From NCBI GenBank assembly GCA_012270975.1, contig JAAXHH010000141.1:717089-781088 (forward strand): 64,000 bases of DNA, given 5' to 3'. Every line of letters starts with the position of its first letter. The first letter of the stretch is position 1. A program made the translations under genes and the position numbers. The notes under the pieces were generated by a model, which searched no databases, was not told the DNA's origin, and saw only the letters and a program-made list of their open reading frames with translations. This DNA is from Candidatus Latescibacterota bacterium. Lineage in GTDB: Bacteria > JAAXHH01. Below, piece after piece: positions 48,200 through 54,884 of the stretch.

Positions 48200-48265
48200 C
48201 ATGTTCCTCCCTGAAAGTGGGCATCATGCCCTTGGACCAGGATGGTCGACGGGGCGATGCGATCA

Positions 48266-48661
48266 TTACGCCTGATCCTTCTCCGCCATGATCTGAATCA
48301 AGTTGCCGCATGTATCGTCGAAGGCGGCGATAACAACGGTCCCGGCATCCGTTGGCGGCTGCACGAATCGCACGCCTTTCGCCACGAGGCGCTCGTGTTC
48401 GGCTGCGACGTCGTCGACCGAGAAGGCGGTCCAGGGGATACCGTCCTCCACAAGGGCCTTCTTGAACGGACGCACCGCGGGATGGACGTCAGGCTCGAGC
48501 GCCAGCTCCGTCCCATCCGGATCTTCCGCGGATACCACGGTGATCCAGGCGTGTTCTCCCAGGGGTATGTTGTGCTTCACCTGGAAGCCAAGGGTTTCCG
48601 TGTAGAATTCAAGTGCCTTCTGCTGGTCATCTACCGCGACACTGGTCAGTGTGATTCTCAT
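48266..48661 (-). CDS. VOC (glyoxalase/bleomycin resistance) superfamily protein
   Basis: 131 residues with two beta-alpha-beta3 repeats. It starts MRITLTSVAVDDQQKALEFY and continues ETLGFQVKHNIPLGEHAWITV, then FSVDDVAAEHERLVAKGVRF and a C-terminal DDTCGNLIQIM. Metal-ligand positions appear partly kept. It could be a lyase, isomerase or binding protein. It is coupled to the arsR gene by an ATGA overlap, a common ArsR-VOC arrangement. GAGGAGG lies nine bases upstream. Confidence 0.9.
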   Translation of the reverse strand: MRITLTSVAVDDQQKALEFYTETLGFQVKHNIPLGEHAWITVVSAEDPDGTELALEPDVHPAVRPFKKALVEDGIPWTAFSVDDVAAEHERLVAKGVRFVQPPTDAGTVVIAAFDDTCGNLIQIMAEKDQA

Positions 48662-48978
48662 TGCTCGATGCCCTCCTCTATTGAATTTGAAGTGTCCTCG
48701 TCTGTTGAGATGGGCCACCGCTCCCTGATTGCCTTTAGCGGGGCGCCCTCGAACCAGTGGAACTTCGTCCTCCCCTCGAACCTCGTGCGAATGAGCCCGG
48801 CGGCTTCCAGGACGTCCAGGTGTTGCGAAATCGCCTGCCGCGAAGAGTTAATGCCGTGTTTCATGATCAGGCGCGCACAGAGTTCGAAGAGCGATTGACC
48901 CGACCGATCCGCGAGCTCATCCAGGATGGCCCGCCTGGTTCGGTCAGCGATCGCACGATAAATATCCACATCATTCAT
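48658..48978 (-). CDS. ArsR-family winged-helix transcriptional regulator
   Basis: 106 residues. The fold starts DIYRAIADRTRRAILDEL, with recognition helix SRQAISQHLDVLEAAGLI and wing RTRFEGRTKFHWF. No cysteine metal site is seen, as in the SdpR/YczG-like group that pairs with VOC or SRPBCC proteins. It is likely an autorepressor: a perfect palindrome occupies the promoter just upstream. The predicted transcript start falls at or after ATG 48978, so GTG 48969 may be the true, nearly leaderless start. Confidence 0.92.
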   Translation of the reverse strand: MNDVDIYRAIADRTRRAILDELADRSGQSLFELCARLIMKHGINSSRQAISQHLDVLEAAGLIRTRFEGRTKFHWFEGAPLKAIRERWPISTDEDTSNSIEEGIEQ

Positions 48979-49006
48979 GATATGCAAGGATATACTTGCA
49001 TGTCAA
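48977..49006 (-). promoter_or_regulatory. Promoter with ArsR operator upstream of arsR-VOC
   Basis: TTGACA (49006-49001) - 18 bases - TATCAT (48982-48977) on the minus strand. The spacer is exactly the palindrome TGCAAG-N6-CTTGCA (48983-49000). A repressor bound there would block RNA polymerase. Confidence 0.65.
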
Positions 49007-49135
49007 TTCCTTTTTTTTGCGGTGACCGCCGTGAAGTGACCTTCACGCCCGATCAGATCGCGGCAGTGAAGGACGAGAGCATCGAATTCAGCGACATAAC
49101 GGACAGGGGTTCCCAGTTACGGTGAGGCGACGCTG

Positions 49136-49247
49136 CGACTGCCCCACGAAGATGAGTTTGGGGGTGTCGAACCCGATCGCCGTGCTTGTGGATGTTCGTC
49201 TGGTTCTTGGTCTCGTCCGACTCGAATCCCACCGACGAATATACATG
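49136..49247 (-). pseudogene. Decayed BrnT-like toxin fragment with a frameshift
   Basis: In the 311-base gap 48988-49298, one minus-strand frame reads FESDETKNQTNIHKHG, ending near 49179. It resembles the conserved N-terminus of BrnT toxins (F-E-W-D-E-x-K-N-x2-N-I-x-K-H-G). The neighbouring frame then continues IGFDTPKLIF, which fits the next BrnT segment. A one-base shift near 49180 separates them, and similarity is lost after about 49139. The plus strand of the same gap codes VTFTPDQIAAVKDESIEFSD (from 49032), loosely like an antitoxin tail, but in the opposite orientation. Apart from these two remnants and the arsR promoter, I see nothing else in the gap. Confidence 0.5.
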
Positions 49248-49298
49248 TGATTCCCCATTAGAGTCTGGGTTGCGTTTTCAACAAGCAAAACAGGGGAA

Positions 49299-50312
49299 CT
49301 ATAGGGAACTCAAAACAACGGGATGTTTCGAGTCAATGGATTCATGCACGGCGTCGATGACCCGCATGTTACCCAGGCTGTTCTCCGGCGGTATCCGGTG
49401 CGGCCGGCCGGATTCGAGACAGTTGCACAGGTGTCGCAACTGTTCGGTGAATTGGTAAACAGACGCGAACCGGATGGTTCTTTCTTCCCCGCCGCTCTTC
49501 CTGATTTCCAGCGCGACCGGGCGGTCTTCGTTGTTCCACGCCATGTCCATCCGCATATAGCCCCGGTTGCCGTACACTTCGAACTCCTGGGATCCGTGGC
49601 ACCGGAACGAAAAGACGCACTGCGCGCTGATCTCTCCCGGGAATTCGAGCTGCGCGGTGACGTCCTCGGGCACCTGCGATCGCTGTCCGTAATGGCCGCG
49701 GGCATGGACGAGGTACGGTTCGCTTCCCGCGATGAACCGGGCGTGGTGGATGCAGTAACATCCCAGGTCGTAGGTGGCTCCCCCCCGCTTGTCCCGGTTG
49801 AACCGCCAGTTGTAGTCCGGTCTCAGATTACCCGGATCCACCGCCGCGGTAAAGGTGTTGCGGATCAATTTGACCTGACCGATCTCGCCGGCTTCGATGA
49901 GCTCCTTCGCCCTGAGATGGCACGGGTGGTGGCGGAACTTGAAGGCCTCGGTGAGCAGGACGCCGTGGTCCTTTGCGGCTTTGATCATCGATTCGCACTC
50001 GGCCGCCGTCGAACTGATGGGCTTTTCGCAGAGAATCGCCCTGACCCGGCCGGTCCGCGCGGCCTGTACGGCGATGTCGGCGTGAGAGTTTCCCCAGGTG
50101 CAGACGGAGAGGATGTCGATTTCTTCTTCGCACAACATGCGTTCCAGGTCGGTGTAGCGGTGGGACACCCCGAAGGTCTCTCCGAACCTGTCCAGCGCCT
50201 CCTCCGAGACATCGCAGATCGCGGCGAGTTCCGCCTCGGGCGCCTCCCGGGCCGCCCTGCCGTGGCAGTGCGCGATGCCGCCTGCACCCACGATGCCCAC
50301 ACTGAGGGCCAT
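49299..50312 (-). CDS. Gfo/Idh/MocA-family oxidoreductase
   Basis: 337-residue NAD(P)-dependent sugar or cyclitol dehydrogenase. The Rossmann motif is VGIVGAGGIAHCHGRA, EKPISSTAAE is the catalytic-Lys EKP region, and a C-terminal alpha/beta domain follows (KRGGATYDLGCYCIHHARF with a possible catalytic His). GGGAG precedes ATG 50312; the open frame upstream belongs to the RnfD-like gene in another frame. It lies 17 bases after the RnfD-like gene. The substrate is unknown. Confidence 0.92.
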   Translation of the reverse strand: MALSVGIVGAGGIAHCHGRAAREAPEAELAAICDVSEEALDRFGETFGVSHRYTDLERMLCEEEIDILSVCTWGNSHADIAVQAARTGRVRAILCEKPISSTAAECESMIKAAKDHGVLLTEAFKFRHHPCHLRAKELIEAGEIGQVKLIRNTFTAAVDPGNLRPDYNWRFNRDKRGGATYDLGCYCIHHARFIAGSEPYLVHARGHYGQRSQVPEDVTAQLEFPGEISAQCVFSFRCHGSQEFEVYGNRGYMRMDMAWNNEDRPVALEIRKSGGEERTIRFASVYQFTEQLRHLCNCLESGRPHRIPPENSLGNMRVIDAVHESIDSKHPVVLSSL

Positions 50313-50329
50313 GATGTTCTCCCGTTCGT

Positions 50330-51163
50330 TCAGGCCGAACGTTTCAAATCCAATACCTTCGCCGCCGGTCCCACCAGAAACAGGGCGTATAACGGCGCGT
50401 TTACGATTTCGAAGAGCCGCAGAACCATCTCCGCCAGCGCCACTAGAAAAGCGACCCCGATCCTGCCACCTCGCGAGGAGACGGAGGTGGCGGGATCTGT
50501 GACCATGAAGAAGGCCATGAGCTGGTACATGGGGCCGGTGATAGGCGCGACTTCCGAAAGGAACGGGGCTCCGGTTACCAGGGACCGCACGTAAGCGAGC
50601 GCGACGAAGGACACCGCGTAGGTGAAGGTCACGTGAAACCGTTTCGCCCGCCAGAGGATGACCGATCCCAGCACCCAGATCACGGCCATGGCCCACAGAT
50701 CGTTTCCCCACTGCTCGCTAAGGGCGGCCACGGTCCCTGGCGCCGCGAAGAGCACCACGCAGATACCCAGGTTGGACGGATTCCACAGGTGCCGCCCCCG
50801 GTAGCGAAGCACATACTTCGACATGATGGAAAGCAGGCTGGCGACGGCGAAGGGCCACAGATAAAGCGACCTCAGCAGTATGCCGCAGCTGATCCCGGTG
50901 ATGTAGGCGCTGGCGGGATTGAGCCACTTCCCCGTCAACAGGCGTCCGAGCGTCAGTTCCGCCAGCAGTGCCACGGCGATCGCCGTAAAGAGCTGCGACA
51001 GGTCGTGGAGGAAACCCACGTACATTTGGCCGAGGACCAGGATCAGGGTGATCAGCCCGGACGACAGGTAGCGTGGATCGATATGGAATCCCGCCCCGTT
51101 CGATCGTCCCGGCGGCCCGGGGCTACCTGGTGTCTCTACCACCGCGGCCTTCGATTCGCTCAT
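50330..51163 (-). CDS. RnfD/NqrB-like membrane protein (orphan)
   Basis: 277 residues with about eight to ten helices. It resembles RnfD/NqrB, ion-translocating electron-transport subunits, in ASAYITGISCGILLRS, LWNPSNLGICVVLF and MAFFMVTDPATSVSSRGGR. The covalent-FMN motif S/T-G-A-T is not present; the nearest stretch is VTGAPFL, lacking the flavin-bearing Thr. No other Rnf or Nqr subunit is nearby. It overlaps the ASPIC/UnbV gene by four bases (ATGA), so the two are functionally linked. Confidence 0.82.
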   Translation of the reverse strand: MSESKAAVVETPGSPGPPGRSNGAGFHIDPRYLSSGLITLILVLGQMYVGFLHDLSQLFTAIAVALLAELTLGRLLTGKWLNPASAYITGISCGILLRSLYLWPFAVASLLSIMSKYVLRYRGRHLWNPSNLGICVVLFAAPGTVAALSEQWGNDLWAMAVIWVLGSVILWRAKRFHVTFTYAVSFVALAYVRSLVTGAPFLSEVAPITGPMYQLMAFFMVTDPATSVSSRGGRIGVAFLVALAEMVLRLFEIVNAPLYALFLVGPAAKVLDLKRSA

Positions 51164-52929
51164 CGTTCCCCCGGTTCAGTCACGGTGTGCAACCGATTGA
51201 TTTCGGGACGCTCCAGCGTCTGGACCGTCCCGCTCGGCCAGCGGATTTCGACGCGTTCGACTGCCGTGGCGTCGCCCAGTCCGAAGTGCCGTCTCCGCTG
51301 GCTCTGGGCGGCGAAGCTCGCGCCCGCCGTCACGAACTGGAGCTGTTGCCGGCCGTTCCAGAACACCCGGACCTCCGCGCCGATGGCGCTGGCGTTGCTG
51401 CGGGCGCCCCGCAGTTCGACGGCAATCCACGTGTTTTCCCGATCGACCTCGTTCCGGTACAGGATCACCGGGCCGTTCTGGTTGGCCACCACCACGTCGA
51501 GCACGCCCAGGTTGAACAGGTCGGCGAAGGCGACCCCCCTGCCGTCGTACCGGTCGTTTACGCCGACGGTTTCCGCCACGTCGTAGAAGCGCCCGGTTCC
51601 GTCGTTCAGATACAGCCTGGACCGCTCGTATCCCGACAGGCTCTGATCGCCCATGGGCGCCCAGTTCTTCACGTCCTGAAAGATGTTGTTGTTCCCCATG
51701 GCGACCCGCGACATCTCGTACCAGTAGTCCTTTTCGGGATCGGCCGAAACGAAGCCGTTGGTCACGAAAAGGTCCACGAAACCATCGTTGTTCAGGTCGC
51801 CGAACTGCGCGCCCCAGGCCCAGCCCGCGTCGGCGACTTCCCCCTCGGCGATGTTGATCATCCGGCCGTTTTCCGCGATCAGGTTGCGGCGGAGATTGTT
51901 CCCCTGAAAAAGATAACCGCGCTTCGAGATATTCGTCACGTAGACGTCCGCGCGCCCGTCATTGTACAGGTCGCCGAAGGCCACGTTCATGCCGCTCTTG
52001 GAGGTCTCCTCCAGCGTGGTGCCCGCGAGCTGCTCGAACCCCTTCCCCTCTCGATTTACGAGGAGTACCTCGGGCCCATAATCGTTGGCCAGGTAAAGGT
52101 CCGGCCAGCCGTCGCCGTTCAGGTCCGCCGCGCCGACGGACATGGTCCACCGCGTGCAGTCGGCCCCGTACTCCTCCGTGACGTCCTCGAAACGCCCGTC
52201 GTCCCGGTTCAGGAAGAGATAGTTGCGGCCCCCGTTATTCGCGTATTCGAAACTCTCCTGCATGATGCGCGTCGTCGTAACCTGCCACAAGTCATGGACT
52301 TCCGAGAAATAACCGCCCACGTAGAGATCGATCAGGCCATCCCGGTCGACATCCGTCCACACCGCACTGTTGGCGTTCATCCAACGGTCGAGCCCGGCCG
52401 CGCCGGTCACGTCCTCGAACACGCCGCCGACGTTCCGGTACAGGCGCTGGCGGCCCCACTTGTAGATGAAGACGTCCTCGTACCCGTCGTTGTCGTAGTC
52501 CCCCCAGACCGACCCCATGGATACGCCTTCGTCCCCGTTCACATCGGCCAGGCCGACCGTCCCGGCGACCTCCTCGAAGCCGCCGGCACCCAGATTCCGG
52601 TACATCGCGTTCGGCGTACCTTTCCGGCTGCTGGTCACGTACAGGTCCTGCCACCCGTCGCTGTCGTAGTCTACGACCGAAACGGACGCTCCCAGGGCCG
52701 TAATGTGGGGCATGATCGGGTCGAGTTGCGGATCGAGTTGCGGCCTGGCATGGACGAAGTCTATACCGGCCTCCGCCGTCGCGTCGGTCAGGTAGAATCC
52801 GTACTGTCCCGTTTTCGCTTCGCCTGTATCGCGCGAAAGCCACCAGGAGAAGAAGAAGGGCGAGACCAGCAGTATGACGAATAGCGTGGTTACGACCGTG
52901 CGGCTATTGGTGGACGAGGCTGGTGACAT
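51160..52929 (-). CDS. CRTAC1-like protein with FG-GAP/VCBS repeats and ASPIC/UnbV domain
   Basis: 589 residues. An N-terminal transmembrane/signal segment (TTLFVILLVSPFFFSWWLS) precedes at least seven calcium-loop repeats of D-x-D-x-D-G type, such as DYDSDGWQD, DYDNDGYED, DVDRDGLID, DLNGDGWPD and DLNNDGFVD, forming a beta-propeller outside the membrane. The C-terminal ~90 residues match ASPIC/UnbV (WIAVELRGARSNASAIGAEV, QRRRHFGLGDATAVERVEI, WPSGTVQTL). The function of this family is poorly known. The start at ATG 52929 gives a clean signal; the longer frame includes the minisatellite. Confidence 0.9.
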   Translation of the reverse strand: MSPASSTNSRTVVTTLFVILLVSPFFFSWWLSRDTGEAKTGQYGFYLTDATAEAGIDFVHARPQLDPQLDPIMPHITALGASVSVVDYDSDGWQDLYVTSSRKGTPNAMYRNLGAGGFEEVAGTVGLADVNGDEGVSMGSVWGDYDNDGYEDVFIYKWGRQRLYRNVGGVFEDVTGAAGLDRWMNANSAVWTDVDRDGLIDLYVGGYFSEVHDLWQVTTTRIMQESFEYANNGGRNYLFLNRDDGRFEDVTEEYGADCTRWTMSVGAADLNGDGWPDLYLANDYGPEVLLVNREGKGFEQLAGTTLEETSKSGMNVAFGDLYNDGRADVYVTNISKRGYLFQGNNLRRNLIAENGRMINIAEGEVADAGWAWGAQFGDLNNDGFVDLFVTNGFVSADPEKDYWYEMSRVAMGNNNIFQDVKNWAPMGDQSLSGYERSRLYLNDGTGRFYDVAETVGVNDRYDGRGVAFADLFNLGVLDVVVANQNGPVILYRNEVDRENTWIAVELRGARSNASAIGAEVRVFWNGRQQLQFVTAGASFAAQSQRRRHFGLGDATAVERVEIRWPSGTVQTLERPEINRLHTVTEPGER

Positions 52930-52964
52930 GGCCTGTAGGGATCTGGTTCGACCGATCCGGCGTT

Positions 52965-53000
52965 CCGCATGGATCGCCTGGTCAGCATGATCCGCCTGGC
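52965..53000. repeat. 9-bp minisatellite copy upstream of the CRTAC1-like gene
   Basis: Minus-strand units CAGGCGGAT, CATGCTGAC, CAGGCGATC and CATGCGGAA, in the 5' leader region of the ASPIC/UnbV gene. Confidence 0.7.
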
Positions 53001-53106
53001 CGGGCGGACCGTATAGACCTGGAGAAACCGACCGGACCTGATATCCAGCGGGTGGATAAACGGTAATGTCACATAGTACGTTCCGAATGCTTGGAAGCGC
53101 GATTTC

Positions 53107-53135
53107 AAGGTAGAAGGCTGAAGTGGGGCTGTCAA
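53107..53135 (-). promoter_or_regulatory. Possible divergent promoter of the CRTAC1-RnfD-Gfo run
   Basis: TTGACA (53135-53130, minus) - 17 bases - TACCTT. Its -35 forms a perfect inverted repeat (TGTCAA-N6-TTGACA) with the -35 of the plus-strand promoter. The rest of the 52930-53240 gap holds only the minisatellite. Confidence 0.4.
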
Positions 53136-53141
53136 GATGCA

Positions 53142-53170
53142 TTGACACGCCGGACGGGATGCAGTATAAA
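53142..53170 (+). promoter_or_regulatory. Near-consensus promoter of the PheC-like gene
   Basis: TTGACA - 17 bases - TATAAA, differing from the sigma-70 consensus at one base. The start codon is 70 bases further on. Confidence 0.75.
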
Positions 53171-53240
53171 CTCACCGTCACACGGATTAACCGGTCAGTT
53201 GACGTCCCACCGGCGTTTCACACCGAACTGGAGTTTTTAA

Positions 53241-54038
53241 ATGACTACACCCCAAAAACGTACCATCCAATCACTTCTGTTGCTCGTCTGCCTGGGTATC
53301 GTTTCAACGGACACGCACGCGCAGACCTCCCTCCTGGACCGTATCCTTGAGCGCGGTGAAATCCGAATCGGAACCACGGGCGACTACAAGCCCTTCACGT
53401 ACCTGAACCCCGAAACCGGCAGCTACGAAGGCATGGACATCGATGCGGCCCATATGCTGGGAGAAGCGCTCGGGGTTCGCGTCCGGTTCGTTCCGACGAC
53501 CTGGAGCACGCTTTCGGAAGACACCCTGGGAGATCGATTCGATCTGGCCATGGGTGGCATTACCCGGACACTTGAACGGCAGAAGATCCTCGCACTCACC
53601 GAACCTTATGTCACCATCGGAAAGTCGCCGCTCATCAGGAAGTCCGACCGCAACCGGTTCAGGGGACTGCAGGACATGGACCGGCCCTGGGTGCGGATCG
53701 GGGTCAATCGCGGCGGCACCAACGAAGCCTTCGTGCGAGCCAACATCCGGCAGGCGACGATCGTCATGTTCGAGAACAACCTGGACGTTCAGCCGGCCGT
53801 GGCGGAGGGGGACGTGGACGTGATGTTCACGGACAACGTGGAGGCGGTAATCTACGCGAGACAAAATCCCGTGCTGTACGCCCTCAGTCCGGGCGAACCG
53901 TTGACCCGGGAAGATATAGGATATATGACCGTACGCGACGATCAGGCCTTTCTCAACTGGCTTAATCTATGGCTGTACCAGATGCAACAGAAGGGCACGC
54001 TCGATGCATTGAGGAGCAAGTGGATCGGAGAATACTAA
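53241..54038 (+). CDS. Periplasmic cyclohexadienyl dehydratase-like protein (PheC family)
   Basis: 265 residues with a signal peptide (hydrophobic stretch ending ...THAQ, about residue 28). The mature protein has the type II periplasmic-binding fold of SBP family 3. It follows the PheC pattern closely: LDRILERGEIRIGTTGDYKPF, GMDIDAAHMLGEALGV, the NRGGTNEAFVRANI loop and a TDNVEAVIYAR Glu matching the PheC active site. PheC converts prephenate or arogenate to phenylpyruvate or phenylalanine in the periplasm. A plain amino-acid-binding role is the alternative, but no ABC permease or ATPase gene is nearby. Confidence 0.82.
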   Translation: MTTPQKRTIQSLLLLVCLGIVSTDTHAQTSLLDRILERGEIRIGTTGDYKPFTYLNPETGSYEGMDIDAAHMLGEALGVRVRFVPTTWSTLSEDTLGDRFDLAMGGITRTLERQKILALTEPYVTIGKSPLIRKSDRNRFRGLQDMDRPWVRIGVNRGGTNEAFVRANIRQATIVMFENNLDVQPAVAEGDVDVMFTDNVEAVIYARQNPVLYALSPGEPLTREDIGYMTVRDDQAFLNWLNLWLYQMQQKGTLDALRSKWIGEY

Positions 54039-54088
54039 GGCGCAAGCGGACCTGCGCGCACTGAACGAGCCGATACGCCTGGTCGGGA

Positions 54089-54775
54089 CTACGGCGTGAT
54101 CCTGACGTTGCCGGCGGCCCCGGCCACCCTGGCTACCATTATCGATGCTTCTTCCCCGACTTCTCCCGACGACGACGCGATCCGGGTACTGCCTCGTCCC
54201 ACCGCGGTAACCAGCCCGGTCGCGGAAACCGTCGCCACGGAATGGTCGCCGCTGGACCACACCACGCCGGCCCCGGGGATCGGCACGCCGTTCCTGTCGT
54301 AGACTGTGTAGTACAGTTGGACCGTCTCACCCGGTGCGATGAGTGTCGAGGACGCGGGCGTGATCTCGATCCGCGCAGGCGCCTGCATGACGATAATGCT
54401 CGCGACGGCCGTCGCCCCACCCGAGACGGCCGTAATATCTACCCAGCCGTTGATAAGCGCGGTTGCCACGCCCCGGTCGTCCACTTTCACGACCGACGGA
54501 TTACTGCTGGTCCAGGCTACGACCGCCCCTTCGATATCCTTTCCTTCGCCGTCAAGTACGGCGACGGTCAACTGCAAGGTCTGACCCACGGCAGTCAGCG
54601 TCGCAACAGAGGGAGAAAGCGTGATGCGGACGGGTATCCCGGGTTCCGACATCGTGGGGCTGTCTTTGCCGCAGGAGGGTAATGATGCCAGCAAGATACA
54701 CAGGCCCGCCGGCAGGTAACGGGCTGCCGTGGCGACCAGGCGCGAGCTTCGTGATTTGTACATGGGCGTCATCAT
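54089..54775 (-). CDS. Lipoprotein with two bacterial Ig-like (BIG2) domains
   Basis: 228 residues. The lipoprotein signal is ILLASLPSC with Cys near residue 35. Two tandem BIG2 domains follow, each with the features T-x2-G-x-T-x2-L, then W-S/T-S-x-N/D-x-S-V and G-x-V/A-T-A (WTSSNPSVVKVDDRGVATAL and WSSGDHSVATVSATGLVTAV). It is likely an outer-membrane-anchored surface protein with a structural or adhesive role. It stands alone, convergent with the PheC-like gene. Confidence 0.88.
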   Translation of the reverse strand: MMTPMYKSRSSRLVATAARYLPAGLCILLASLPSCGKDSPTMSEPGIPVRITLSPSVATLTAVGQTLQLTVAVLDGEGKDIEGAVVAWTSSNPSVVKVDDRGVATALINGWVDITAVSGGATAVASIIVMQAPARIEITPASSTLIAPGETVQLYYTVYDRNGVPIPGAGVVWSSGDHSVATVSATGLVTAVGRGSTRIASSSGEVGEEASIMVARVAGAAGNVRITP

Positions 54776-54839
54776 TTAACTGTAAGCCTCATTCAACGAA
54801 TTAACGTATAATTGTATTGCGAAGACACCTGTCCTTCCC

Positions 54840-54845
54840 TATCTT
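54840..54845 (+). promoter_or_regulatory. Possible -10 element of pyrG
   Basis: TATCTT, with TTGCGA at 54817-54822 and 17 bases between. A separate TATAAT at 54807-54812 lacks a good -35. Confidence 0.3.
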
Positions 54846-54884
54846 AGGTGCGGCCGCGACCCATAAGGAATCTTGAAAAGGAGC

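Noticed and set aside
49201..49250. tRNA-like T-arm sequence (gactcgaatccc)
   Set aside because: No acceptor, D or anticodon arms nearby; the region is better explained as a decayed BrnT gene.
51073..52884. 603-codon plus-strand open frame opposite the CRTAC1-like gene
   Set aside because: Shadow frame of GC-rich coding sequence; the minus strand has clear calcium-loop repeats and an ASPIC domain, the plus frame has no recognisable motif.
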